Shown piece by piece: positions 1 to 7,143 of a stretch of DNA of 8,653 nt. Numbering within the stretch: position 1 is the stretch's first letter; every line of letters starts with the position of its first letter. The DNA is from Acidobacteriaceae bacterium (lineage in GTDB: Bacteria > Acidobacteriota > Terriglobia > Terriglobales > SbA1), in assembly GCA_003156615.1 (NCBI GenBank), contig PMHI01000684.1, forward strand, positions 5,759-14,411, given 5' to 3'. The notes below the pieces were generated by a model. That model had not been told where the DNA came from and did no database searches. It saw only the letters and a list, made by a program, of their open reading frames with translations. The position numbers were made by a program, and so were the translations under genes.

Positions 1-311
1 ACGCCCCGCAGAGAGTGACAACGGGAAGCAGGCACGCACCGAATACCGGAGCCAAGAAGCGGCCGAACGGCCAAGCTGCTTTCATGCAAGCTTCCTCCCT
101 AAGAACCGTCGTTTCAGTGGAAACCGAGCGCCGTGTGAGCACGAACTGCACGATAACGTGCGGCATCCGGCGATGGCAGGGTGCCCGACTGCTAGGTGCA
201 CGATAAGCAGGCTCAGCCGCTATCTCTACTTGTTTGTCGCGAACCGCTGGTCTTCCGACGCAGGATGGAAAGCAATGAGAGGAACGAGATGAAGCTTCTC
301 CGAAACCGGCC
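1..311. other. Left-edge region without a supportable gene
   Basis: No reading frame here has a recognisable product. The exact 10-mer TGCACGATAA occurs twice (147-156 and 197-206), and the first copy lies in a small perfect hairpin, GCACG-ATAA-CGTGC (148-161). A plus-strand frame runs from a GTG at 196 to a TGA at 327. Its internal ATG at 289 follows a good ribosome-binding sequence (GAGAGGA), but this start would give only 12 residues and overlaps the 3' end of the response regulator. I see no hairpin followed by a T run that would terminate the minus-strand operon ending at 312. Confidence 0.5.
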
Positions 312-1061
312 TCAGCGGCTCATCTGATTGAAGAATGATCCGCGGAAATTCCGGCTCAGTGTGAGCTCAGCACCGTTGGTGAGTTTCACGATGTAATCTC
401 CGTGAAAGAGTGGGTGCAGTCCGCGTACAGCCGCCTTGCGAACCAGAATGGATCGATGTATTCGAAGGAACTCTTTCGGATCGAGCGTATCTTCTAAACT
501 CTTGATTGTCTGCCGGACGATGTGACTACGGCTGGTGGTGTGAACGACGACATACTTGTTGGCCGCCTCGATCCAAAGAATCTGTTCGACCGGTACGAAA
601 ACAATTCCATTCTCGTCTTTGATGGCCAGCCGGGAGAGCCAGGGTTTGGCTTCTGCCTTGCCTCCAGAAGGATCGTCATGCGCGCCTAGCCGTCGCATGG
701 CGCGTTCCAGCGAAATCGAAAGCCTCTCCTTATCGAAAGGCTTGCAGAGATAATCGACAGCTTCCACCTCGAATGCTTTTACCGCATATTCGCTGTAACC
801 GGTGACAAAGATAAAGACGGGCCTCTTCTCGATCTCAACCTGTTCGATCATCTCGAAGCCGCCGAGATCAGGCATCTGAATGTCCAGAAATGCGATATCG
901 GGCGAGAGCTTCTGGATTAGGTCGACGCCTTCCGCACCACTCGCGGCCTCGCCGGCGATCACCAGCTCCTTTTCGCCGCCCAGGAGTTCGCGCAAGTAAC
1001 GTCGCGCGTGCGGCTCGTCATCGATGATCAGCGCGCGCATGGGCGGCTGGGACAGTGGCAT
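312..1061 (-). CDS. LytTR-family response regulator (REC + LytTR DNA-binding domain)
   Basis: This is a transcriptional response regulator of about 249 residues, the usual size for the LytR/AlgR family. Residues ~8-125 form a receiver domain with the acidic pair D14/D15 (IIDDEP), phosphoacceptor D60 (FLDIQMP), a conserved Thr near 87 (FVTGYSEYA) and Lys near 107 (CKPF). Residues ~140-245 form a LytTR DNA-binding domain, with WIEAANKYVVVHT, RIHRSILV and LTLSRNFR as typical landmarks. The frame is open to a GTG at 1073, but I chose the ATG at 1061 because GAGGA (1067-1071) sits 5 nt upstream. The ATG at 1040 would also keep the whole receiver domain but has no visible Shine-Dalgarno. The start overlaps the kinase gene by 44 nt, which suggests translational coupling with its cognate kinase. 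LytTR proteins bind short direct repeats; its targets here are unknown, with the iorA upstream region an obvious candidate. Family assignment is secure. Confidence 0.93.
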   Translation of the reverse strand: MPLSQPPMRALIIDDEPHARRYLRELLGGEKELVIAGEAASGAEGVDLIQKLSPDIAFLDIQMPDLGGFEMIEQVEIEKRPVFIFVTGYSEYAVKAFEVEAVDYLCKPFDKERLSISLERAMRRLGAHDDPSGGKAEAKPWLSRLAIKDENGIVFVPVEQILWIEAANKYVVVHTTSRSHIVRQTIKSLEDTLDPKEFLRIHRSILVRKAAVRGLHPLFHGDYIVKLTNGAELTLSRNFRGSFFNQMSR

Positions 1062-2157
1062 ACAGTTCCTCACGTCGATCCACTATTTCATTTCCAGCTT
1101 TCTTGTACGGGATGGAGATGTCAATCTGCACCCCGCCCTGCGAACGGTTCGTGTATTGGAACCTGAATTCGTCTTTATAGTACAAACGGAGCCGGTCCTT
1201 CGTGTTTGTGAGTCCCACGCCAAACGGCGGCGGCCCCGATGACTCAGAGCGGACAGGTCCGTCGTTTTGGAGAGCGAGGTGCAACCAATGACCCTCTCGA
1301 CGGGCGCGGAAACGAATCTCGCAGGAGCGCAGCATGCGCGCGGCCCCGTGGCGGACAGCGTTTTCAAACAGAGGCTGTAATAAGAGTTCAGGCACCTCGG
1401 CGGACGTTGCCTCGGGCTCGATATCATAGTCAAGCACCAAGCGGTCCCCCAGCCGGAGCTTTTCGATGCCCAGGTAAAGATCGGCAAATTCCAACTCTTC
1501 GGCCAAGCTTCGTACGGAACTACCGGTATCCTTCAAGGTGAGGCGGAGAAGATCACCAAGTGCAATCACCATGCGACGTGCGGTCGCTGGTTGCTCGACG
1601 ATAAGGCCGGCTATGGCGTGCAAGGTATTAAAGAGAAAGTGAGGGTGCAGTTGCATGCGCAGTGCGTCGAGACGCGAGACGGCGAGTTGCCGCTCCAGAT
1701 CAGTTGCACGTGTGCGTTCCGCTTGAAAGTCCAGCCACACTCGCCAGCCTTCGAGTGCGAGGACGAGCACCATCCCGATCAGAATGTCGGAGGGCAAGAA
1801 CCTTACAAGGCCGGACCTCAGGAATGACCAGAACGATGACGAGCGATACGGAAAGAAGGTGGAATACACGATCGCCCACTGGCTCAGCATGACTACAGAT
1901 CCAAAAGCCGCGACGGAGGCGAGCAGCACGCCTACGTTCCTTACTTTTTTCCCGCGGCCGAGCGGGAACCTGTGTGTACATTTTGAAAGGAGTGGCAATG
2001 CAACGATCCACAGTGCGAAATGCACAGCCGTGGCGTAAAGAGCGAAGCCAAAAGTCTTGTCGCCGCCAAGATCGCTTAACATCAGGACGGCAGTGAAGAA
2101 TAGAGTTGCACCGGCCCAGCCAAGAATAACGAGTTTGAAGCGGGCTACGGTTAGCAT
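1018..2157 (-). CDS. LytS/YehU-type membrane sensor histidine kinase
   Basis: This is a 379-residue inner-membrane sensor kinase. The N-terminal ~140 residues are hydrophobic, with about four likely membrane segments (~8-27, 36-57, 75-96, 123-139) and no obvious extracytoplasmic sensor domain. A short linker (~145-165) precedes a His_kinase (PF06580-like) domain whose motif MQLHPHFLFNTLHA carries the likely phosphoacceptor H173. The ATP-binding part follows with the N box LLLQPLFENAVRHG (N266), NDG near 298-300, and the glycine box GVGLTNTKDRL (313-323). The open frame extends upstream to 2307 inside iorB, but those extra residues are polar and lack kinase homology. The ATG at 2157 begins right before the first membrane segment and has AAGG close by (spacing only 3 nt). 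The last ~28 residues run past the usual kinase end (ISIPY) into the response-regulator gene. The gene starts 40 nt after iorB, so cotranscription is likely. The sensed signal cannot be read from the sequence. Confidence 0.9.
   Translation of the reverse strand: MLTVARFKLVILGWAGATLFFTAVLMLSDLGGDKTFGFALYATAVHFALWIVALPLLSKCTHRFPLGRGKKVRNVGVLLASVAAFGSVVMLSQWAIVYSTFFPYRSSSFWSFLRSGLVRFLPSDILIGMVLVLALEGWRVWLDFQAERTRATDLERQLAVSRLDALRMQLHPHFLFNTLHAIAGLIVEQPATARRMVIALGDLLRLTLKDTGSSVRSLAEELEFADLYLGIEKLRLGDRLVLDYDIEPEATSAEVPELLLQPLFENAVRHGAARMLRSCEIRFRARREGHWLHLALQNDGPVRSESSGPPPFGVGLTNTKDRLRLYYKDEFRFQYTNRSQGGVQIDISIPYKKAGNEIVDRREELYATVPAAHARADHR
1067..1071 (-). promoter_or_regulatory. Ribosome-binding site deciding the response-regulator start
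   Basis: On the minus strand the sequence reads GAGGA, then ACTGT, then ATG. It supports the ATG at 1061 over the GTG at 1073 and the ATG at 1040, neither of which has a comparable site. It lies inside the 3' end of the kinase gene. Confidence 0.6.
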
Positions 2158-2197
2158 ATGCCTTGTAGCGTTGGCCTTAGCATAATACAAACGGTTC

Positions 2198-4444
2198 TTA
2201 CTGCACTTCCCCGGCCTGGATATTTGGGTATAGAGGCAGTGTTCGCACGCGTTTTCCCGTGGCCGCAAAGATTGCGTTGGACACGGCCGGACCGATGGGA
2301 GGCACAACAGACTCGCCGATTCCCGTAGGCGGCTCGTCGGAACCTACGATATGCACCTCGACTTTCGGCATTTCGTTCATGCGTAGGACCCGGTAGTCGT
2401 TAAAGTTCGACTGTTCGACTTTGCCGTTTTTCAAAGTGATCGCGCCATAGAGGGTGGCGCTCAAGCCAAAGGCTACTCCGCCTTCCATCTGTGCGCGGAT
2501 CACATCGGGATTAATCGCTACGCCGCAATCCACCGCACACACTACGCGATCGACTTTGACCCCGCCATCCGAGCCAACCGTTACCTCCGCCACCTGCGCT
2601 ACCGAACTGCGAAAGGAATAATGCACCGCAAGGCCCCGTCCTTTGCGGGGCGGGAGAGACGTTCCCCAGCCCGATTTCTCCCCGACCAATTCAAGAACTC
2701 GGCGGTCGCGCGGAAACTTAGCGAATAGACTAGGCTTCACTCGATCGGGGGCGACGAGTTGCATCGGTTTGTCTCGTGGATCCTTCATCAGAAGAGCACG
2801 GCGAAACTGATACGGATCTCGACCTGCCGCATGGGCAACGTCGTCCAGGAATGTTTCGACCGCAAAAGCGTTGTGACTGTTGCCGACGGAACGCCATTTT
2901 TCTATCGGTACGCCAAGGACCGGCGAATGGAGATCGACGAGAATGTTTGGGATGTCGTAGGGAATATTGCTGGCCCCGGCCACTGAAGTGATGTCGATGC
3001 CATTGATAATCCAATTCGGGTCACCACCGAGAACAGATTGGCCGACGACCCGGTGCTGCCAGGCGAAGAGGTTTCCCTGCTCGTCGAGTCCCGCATCGAG
3101 CTTGTGAAGATACATGGGCCGGTAGGCGTCGCCCCGCATGTCATCTTCGCGCGTCCAGAACAATTTCACCGGAAAGCGGCCGCCGATTGCCTTGGCGACC
3201 TCAACCACCTCCGATGCACCACTTCCCCGCCGGCCGAAGCTGCCCCCTCCGTAGAGTGTATGAATGTGGACCTGTTGCGTGGTCAGGCCCGTGATCCGGG
3301 CCGCGTCATCCTGTACGCCGGAAACATCCCAATCCCCGGTCCAGATGTCGCACTGATTTGCTGAAAGTCGAACCACCGCGCTGAGTGGCTCCATCGTCGC
3401 ATGGGCTAGATAGGGGAACTCAAAAGTTGCACTCACCGTGCGCGTCGCACGAGCAAGCGCCTGCGCGCAGTCACCGTCGCGCCGGGCCACCGAGCCTGGC
3501 TGCTCCAGCAGCCTTCGATATTCAGCCAATAATTCAGGGGTTCCCCGATGCTCAGCTTTTGATTCATCCCACTCGATACGCAATGCGTCGCGTCCGCGCT
3601 GCGCGGCGGGGAATGATTTTGCGACCACCGCCACTCCCGTCGAAATCTGGACCGCGTCGAGCACACCCGGCACGGCCTTGGTTTTTGACGCGTCAAACAT
3701 CTTCACCGTCGCGCCAAAGAAAGGCGGCCGCGCGACCAGGGCAATCGCCATATCCGGAAGTGAAAAGTCAATTGCAAAAACTGCCTTCCCGGTAGTCTTC
3801 GCGCTGCTGTCGAGGCGGGGTAGGTGCTCAGCTCCGATCAACTTAAAATTCTTCGGGTCTTTGAGTGTGACTTGTCGAGGGACTGGCACGGATGCGGCCG
3901 CTTGGGCCAGCTTGCCGAAACTCGCTTGCCGTCGCGACGCCGCGTGTCTCACCAGCCCCTTTTCCACGGTGATTTCCCCGCTGGGGACTCTCCATCGGTC
4001 AGCCGCGGCCGCAACCAGCATGGCTCGTGCCGTTGCCCCTGCCCGGCGATACTGTTCATACGAGTTGGCGATGGAGTTGCTTCCGCCCGTGCCTTGAGAA
4101 CCGAATTGCAAATTCTTATAAAGTTCCCGGTCCGCTGGCGCGGCCTCAACGCGAACCTGAGACCAGTCAGCGTCAAGTTCCTCCGCAATGATCGTCGCCA
4201 GCCCGGTGTAGACGCCTTGTCCTCCTTCCGCGTGCTTGGAGACCACGGTCACCGTATTGTCCGGAGCGACCCGCAAGAAAGCATTCGGAGAGAAGACATT
4301 ATCCCGGTTCTCGGCAAGCATCGTGGCGAAAAATCCGTTGCTCTTTGGCGCATAGAAACCAACTACCAGGCCCGCGGTGGCTGCGGCCCCCGTTGCGAGG
4401 AAACGGCGCCTCCTGGCGGAGGCAATTTTGCTATCGCTCCGCAT
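2198..4444 (-). CDS. iorB: Tat-exported molybdopterin-binding subunit of a xanthine oxidase-family hydroxylase (IorB-like)
   Basis: This is the large catalytic subunit (748 residues) of a molybdenum hydroxylase, most like the beta subunit of isoquinoline 1-oxidoreductase and related aldehyde/N-heterocycle oxidoreductases. Residues 1-30 form a twin-arginine signal ([10 protein letters not shown] followed by a small hydrophobic stretch). Cofactor-domain landmarks are GGQGVYTG (74-81), an a/b-hammerhead region (~205-300), HATMEPLSA (348-356), GGGSFGRR (399-406) and, near the C terminus, [13 protein letters not shown] with the family's catalytic glutamate at E711. In this family the enzyme hydroxylates a carbon next to a hetero-atom or an aldehyde, using a molybdopterin cytosine dinucleotide cofactor. 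The substrate cannot be told from sequence, so the symbol indicates family only. The start has AAGGAAGG (4453-4460) 8 nt upstream and overlaps iorA by 14 nt. No FAD-binding subunit is encoded nearby, as in two-subunit IorAB enzymes. Confidence 0.9.
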   Translation of the reverse strand: MRSDSKIASARRRRFLATGAAATAGLVVGFYAPKSNGFFATMLAENRDNVFSPNAFLRVAPDNTVTVVSKHAEGGQGVYTGLATIIAEELDADWSQVRVEAAPADRELYKNLQFGSQGTGGSNSIANSYEQYRRAGATARAMLVAAAADRWRVPSGEITVEKGLVRHAASRRQASFGKLAQAAASVPVPRQVTLKDPKNFKLIGAEHLPRLDSSAKTTGKAVFAIDFSLPDMAIALVARPPFFGATVKMFDASKTKAVPGVLDAVQISTGVAVVAKSFPAAQRGRDALRIEWDESKAEHRGTPELLAEYRRLLEQPGSVARRDGDCAQALARATRTVSATFEFPYLAHATMEPLSAVVRLSANQCDIWTGDWDVSGVQDDAARITGLTTQQVHIHTLYGGGSFGRRGSGASEVVEVAKAIGGRFPVKLFWTREDDMRGDAYRPMYLHKLDAGLDEQGNLFAWQHRVVGQSVLGGDPNWIINGIDITSVAGASNIPYDIPNILVDLHSPVLGVPIEKWRSVGNSHNAFAVETFLDDVAHAAGRDPYQFRRALLMKDPRDKPMQLVAPDRVKPSLFAKFPRDRRVLELVGEKSGWGTSLPPRKGRGLAVHYSFRSSVAQVAEVTVGSDGGVKVDRVVCAVDCGVAINPDVIRAQMEGGVAFGLSATLYGAITLKNGKVEQSNFNDYRVLRMNEMPKVEVHIVGSDEPPTGIGESVVPPIGPAVSNAIFAATGKRVRTLPLYPNIQAGEVQ

Positions 4445-4910
4445 GAGTCTGCCCTTCCTTAATGCGCGCCGCTTCGTGGATCGCAGCCCGGATTCGGACG
4501 TAAGTTCCGCAGCGGCAGATATTGCCGTTCATGGCATCGTCAATATCGAGATCGGTGGGCCTCGGTTTTTGTTCAAGCAGCGCAATGGCAGACATGATCT
4601 GCCCCGACTGGCAGTAGCCGCATTGAACGACGTCCAGCTTTTCCCATGCCCTTTGCACCGCGCAGGCTGTCTCGCCTGAGGCACCCTCGATGGTGGTAAC
4701 CGACTTCCCTGCTACGGAATTGACCGGCGTGACGCAGGAGCGGAGAGGTTCTCCGTCGAGGAGCACTGTACAGGCACCGCACTGCGCGATGCCGCATCCG
4801 TACTTCGTACCGGTTAACCCAGCGGCTTCGCGAATCGCCCAGAGAAGTGGCACGTCAGGAGGGACATCCAGTCTTACGGTGCGATTGTTCAGTCTCAGAG
4901 AGATCGCCAT
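4431..4910 (-). CDS. iorA: [2Fe-2S] electron-transfer subunit of the molybdenum hydroxylase (IorA/CoxS-like)
   Basis: This is the small iron-sulfur subunit, 159 residues, normal for IorA/CoxS proteins. The N-terminal plant-ferredoxin-like domain carries C39, C44, C47 ([17 protein letters not shown]) and C59. The C-terminal helical domain carries the second cluster ligands C97 and C100 (QCGYCQSGQ) and C132 and C134 (NICRCGTY). It passes electrons from the molybdenum centre of the partner subunit to an acceptor. It has no signal peptide, whereas IorB has a Tat signal, so the folded complex is presumably exported with IorA carried along. The ATG at 4910 follows GAGGGAG with a 4-nt gap, and the gene's end overlaps iorB by 14 nt, a clear coupling arrangement. 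It is the first well-supported gene of the minus-strand unit. The exact enzyme substrate is unknown. Confidence 0.92.
   Translation of the reverse strand: MAISLRLNNRTVRLDVPPDVPLLWAIREAAGLTGTKYGCGIAQCGACTVLLDGEPLRSCVTPVNSVAGKSVTTIEGASGETACAVQRAWEKLDVVQCGYCQSGQIMSAIALLEQKPRPTDLDIDDAMNGNICRCGTYVRIRAAIHEAARIKEGQTHAER
4453..4460 (-). promoter_or_regulatory. Ribosome-binding site of iorB
   Basis: The minus strand reads AAGGAAGG followed by 8 nt and the ATG at 4444. It lies within the last codons of iorA and supports the Tat-signal-bearing start. Confidence 0.65.
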
Positions 4911-4914
4911 GGCA

Positions 4915-4921
4915 CTCCCTC
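4915..4921 (-). promoter_or_regulatory. Ribosome-binding site of iorA
   Basis: The minus strand reads GAGGGAG, then TGCC, then the ATG at 4910. This strong site sits between the iorA start and the stop of the orphan frame at 4933. Confidence 0.65.
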
Positions 4922-4932
4922 ACAACAGCACC

Positions 4933-5151
4933 TTAGCGCGGAAGGCCGAATACCGTAAGGGGTTTGTCGTCAAGCGAGATTTCTGCGGCGCGAGCCGGCA
5001 TGGACGAACCGATGATCAAGGTTCTCGTTAAGCCGCAGCTATCCTTCGATTGTCGGATCACCATCTGATCCGGCGAGCCCTTTTCGACTCGGTTCGCACC
5101 GCCTTTCCACCGCTCTGCGACAAAAGTTTCGCGACCATCCGTTGAGATCAC
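4933..5151 (-). CDS. Unrecognised small reading frame, possible gene remnant
   Basis: I do not recognise this product. The frame codes for 72 residues from a GTG at 5151, and in the same frame stays open further upstream to a TGA near 5209. Its composition is protein-like (ISTDGRETFVAERWKGG near the start, EISLDDKPLTVFGLPR at the end), mixed polar and hydrophobic, with one Cys and no signal peptide or membrane segment. It ends 22 nt before the iorA ATG, so it could be the first gene of the operon. Against that, neither the GTG at 5151 nor the internal ATG at 5064 has a well-placed ribosome-binding site, and another minus-strand frame overlaps upstream. The picture would also suit the 3' end of a decayed or frameshifted gene whose 5' part is lost. 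It may simply be non-coding leader sequence. Confidence 0.28.
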   Translation of the reverse strand: MISTDGRETFVAERWKGGANRVEKGSPDQMVIRQSKDSCGLTRTLIIGSSMPARAAEISLDDKPLTVFGLPR

Positions 5152-5290
5152 TATCTTGGGCGATGAAGCGGACGCAACAAGCGTGTTGGCTCGGCTGTGA
5201 CGAGGTCAACATGTCGTGGCAGCGGAATGCGTCCGCGCGAAATGCCGATTCGCAACGAGAAAATAATTGAGACGTCACGAAGCGTAGAAC

Positions 5291-6352
5291 ATGTCTGAAC
5301 TTCGGCAAATTCTGGAACTGTGGCACAGCGCACGTGATCATCGCGAAGAGATCTGTCTTGCGACGATTGTTGCGGTCGAGGGATCTTCCTATCGCAAACC
5401 CGGAACGCGCATGCTGCTGACCAGTGGCGGAGGGCGGGCGGGCACCATCAGCGGAGGCTGTCTTGAAAAGGAGGTCCAAAAGAAAGCCTGGTGGCTGACC
5501 CGATCCGGTCCCACCGTTCAGAAGTACAGCACCTTCGTCGATGAAGACTCCGAAATTCCGTATGGACTGGGTTGTGGCGGAACCGTGTCGGTGTTGCTCG
5601 AGCGCGGGGAACCCGCAGACCGCACACTCGCAGCACTCGAGCAGAGCGCACTACGGCGTACGGCGATGGCAATCGTGTCGGTTATTGATACAGACCCAGT
5701 CGGCTGCCGGCTCATTCTGAGCGAGAACGGCGATGTTTTGTTTGAGTCCGCCGCTGCAGAAGGCTCGCTGGTGTTGGCGCGGCACGCGTTAAACAAGCGT
5801 CGGTCGCATTGGACCCAGGGCCCAAGGTCATTCTTCGTTGAACACGTCGCCCCGCCTACTGCGCTTTTTGTCTTCGGAGCGGGCGACGATGTACTGCCAA
5901 TCGTCGAATTCACCTACCTGCTTGGCTGGCAGGTCACGGTCGTCGATGGCCGCTCCCATCTGGCAACGAAAGAGCGTTTCCCGCTGGCCGACCAGGTAGT
6001 CTCGTCGCGATCATTGGACGATCTCCCGTTAGCCGAACGCAGCGCCGCGGTGATCCTGAGCCACAGCTACGAGCAGGACCGGGCTGCCTTGCAAGCATTG
6101 TTGCCGCGAGAACTCGCCTACCTTGGCATTCTCGGCCCTCGCCGCCGAGCCGAGCGCCTGCTTACGGAGGTCGCGCCAAAGATTGGACAAACGATGGAGG
6201 AGTGCTTCACGCGATTGCATTCCCCTGTCGGACTTGCCATCGGAGCCAAGAATCCGGCTAGCATTGCGCTCGCGATCGTCGCCGAGATTCACGACGCGAT
6301 CGAAAAAGATAGCGTGAGGATTCCCAATTACGCTTCCCTGAGTCATGTCTGA
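5291..6352 (+). CDS. xdhC: XdhC/CoxI-family molybdenum hydroxylase maturation factor
   Basis: This is a 353-residue cytoplasmic accessory protein that, in studied relatives, binds the molybdenum cofactor, helps add its terminal sulfido ligand and delivers it to the apo-hydroxylase. The N-terminal XdhC_CoxI domain shows ATIVAVEGSSYRKPGTRML (24-42), TISGGCLEKEV (52-62) and YGLGCGGTVSVLLE (91-104). The C-terminal Rossmann-like domain begins with FVFGAGDD (193-200) and continues with WQVTVVDGRSH, ILSHSYEQD, YLGILGPRRRAERLL and RLHSPVGLAIGAKNP. Both family domains are complete, so it is a full-length XdhC rather than a single-domain CoxI-type version. It is divergent from iorAB, its probable client. 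The start at 5291 gives the expected N terminus but lacks a clear Shine-Dalgarno. Its stop overlaps the next gene in ATGTCTGA, indicating an operon with mocA. Confidence 0.92.
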   Translation: MSELRQILELWHSARDHREEICLATIVAVEGSSYRKPGTRMLLTSGGGRAGTISGGCLEKEVQKKAWWLTRSGPTVQKYSTFVDEDSEIPYGLGCGGTVSVLLERGEPADRTLAALEQSALRRTAMAIVSVIDTDPVGCRLILSENGDVLFESAAAEGSLVLARHALNKRRSHWTQGPRSFFVEHVAPPTALFVFGAGDDVLPIVEFTYLLGWQVTVVDGRSHLATKERFPLADQVVSSRSLDDLPLAERSAAVILSHSYEQDRAALQALLPRELAYLGILGPRRRAERLLTEVAPKIGQTMEECFTRLHSPVGLAIGAKNPASIALAIVAEIHDAIEKDSVRIPNYASLSHV

Positions 6353-6977
6353 ACCTTCCTGCGCAGCCGTAATCCTTGCAGCGGGTGCCTCGCTGCGGCT
6401 GGGTCAAGCGAAACAGCTGCTCGCGATCGCGGGCGAGCCGCTGTTACGGCGCGCTGTGCGAATTGCCGGCGAGGTCGGTTGTCAACCGATCATTGTGGTA
6501 CTTGGTTTTGAAGCCCATCGGATGCATAGCGCCTTCGATGGTTTCCGAGTGATCGTCGCTGTGAATGAAGACTGGCGCACCGGTATGGGATCGTCGATGC
6601 GCTCCGGCGTGGAAACCGCTTTGCGGATTAGCCCTCCTCCTGAAGACATCCTGCTTATGGTCTGCGACCAGGTTCGGCTGAGCGTCGACGTTCTCCGACA
6701 ACTGCTTCACCGGCATGGTTTGGCCAAGTATCCGATTACAGCCGCGCGTTACAGCGGTCGGCTCGGGGTTCCAGCAGTTTTTTCCTCCATCTTTTTTTCC
6801 GATCTGCAAAACGTGAGTGGAGACCGTGGAGCGCGTGGAATCCTCGAACGAAATGCCGCGCGTGTTGGTGCGGTCGATTTCCTTGAGGGCGAATTCGACC
6901 TAGACACGCCGGATGATCTCAAACGGAGCACCGCGTTCAGCGGAACCGCAAAGTGGTGCCCGAAGCTTGATCTGTGA
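6345..6977 (+). CDS. mocA: MocA/MobA-like molybdenum cofactor nucleotidyltransferase
   Basis: This is a 210-residue NTP transferase of the MobA-like family, most probably a cytidylyltransferase that turns Mo-molybdopterin into the cytosine dinucleotide form used by bacterial hydroxylases such as IorAB. The N-terminal nucleotide-binding signature is ILAAGASLRLGQAKQLL (10-26). Further landmarks are NEDWRTGMGSSMRSGV (74-89), the metal-binding region MVCDQV (105-110, D108; many relatives have CDQP), GDRGARGIL (159-167) and FDLDTPDDL (184-192). Choice of CTP rather than GTP is inferred from context, because the partner is a xanthine oxidase-family enzyme and xdhC lies upstream. The start overlaps the xdhC stop by 8 nt, which implies coupled translation. 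The stop codon lies inside the first copy of a 14-bp tandem duplication (6966-6993). Confidence 0.9.
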   Translation: MSEPSCAAVILAAGASLRLGQAKQLLAIAGEPLLRRAVRIAGEVGCQPIIVVLGFEAHRMHSAFDGFRVIVAVNEDWRTGMGSSMRSGVETALRISPPPEDILLMVCDQVRLSVDVLRQLLHRHGLAKYPITAARYSGRLGVPAVFSSIFFSDLQNVSGDRGARGILERNAARVGAVDFLEGEFDLDTPDDLKRSTAFSGTAKWCPKLDL

Positions 6978-6993
6978 ACCTTGATCCGTGAAC
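6966..6993 (+). repeat. 14-bp tandem duplication across the mocA stop codon
   Basis: CTTGATCTGTGAAC (6966-6979) is followed directly by CTTGATCCGTGAAC (6980-6993), a 13/14 match. The stop TGA (6975-6977) is in the first copy; the same frame would end identically with either copy, so the duplication leaves the protein essentially unaffected. Confidence 0.8.
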
Positions 6994-7108
6994 ATGGAAG
7001 ATCTCCGCGTCACAGACCCAGAGTCCGCTTCCGTCCGAGACGAGGGCCGTCGCTTGGGCGGCCATCCGGACACTTCAACCCGGACCCCGCCTGTCGAACC
7101 GGTGGGTT

Positions 7109-7126
7109 GCTCAGAGTGCTCAGAGA
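7109..7126 (+). repeat. 9-bp tandem duplication in the mocA-selD spacer
   Basis: GCTCAGAGT (7109-7117) is followed directly by GCTCAGAGA (7118-7126), an 8/9 match. It lies 18 nt before the long inverted repeat of the same spacer. Confidence 0.6.
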
Positions 7127-7143
7127 CGCTTACACTCCTTTAC

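Larger units (their letters stand above)
4911..5290. other. Divergent regulatory region between iorA and xdhC
   Basis: This 380-nt region separates two divergently read units and should hold both promoters. A match to AATAAT (5262-5267) on the plus strand could be part of an xdhC promoter, but no convincing -35 hexamer accompanies it. An exact 9-bp inverted pair, GCGGACGCA (5168-5176) and TGCGTCCGC (5228-5236), is separated by 51 nt. An unrecognised minus-strand frame fills 4933-5151. The xdhC start has no visible Shine-Dalgarno. No LytTR-type direct repeat could be identified by eye. Confidence 0.45.

Noticed and set aside
60..75. Small GGCC-GAAC-GGCC hairpin as terminator of the minus-strand operon
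   Set aside because: Only a 4-bp stem, no following T run and more than 230 nt from the operon end.
15..206. A 63-codon plus-strand frame at the left edge
   Set aside because: Arg/Thr-rich low-information translation, GTG start without a convincing ribosome-binding site, no recognisable homology.
2158..2307. N-terminal extension of the histidine kinase by 50 residues
   Set aside because: The extension overlaps the iorB 3' end, is polar and Cys/Arg-rich, and precedes a natural ATG placed directly before the first membrane segment.
5039..5479. A 146-codon minus-strand frame overlapping the xdhC start
   Set aside because: Its upstream part is antisense to well-supported xdhC coding sequence and the residues have no family features; it is a shadow frame.
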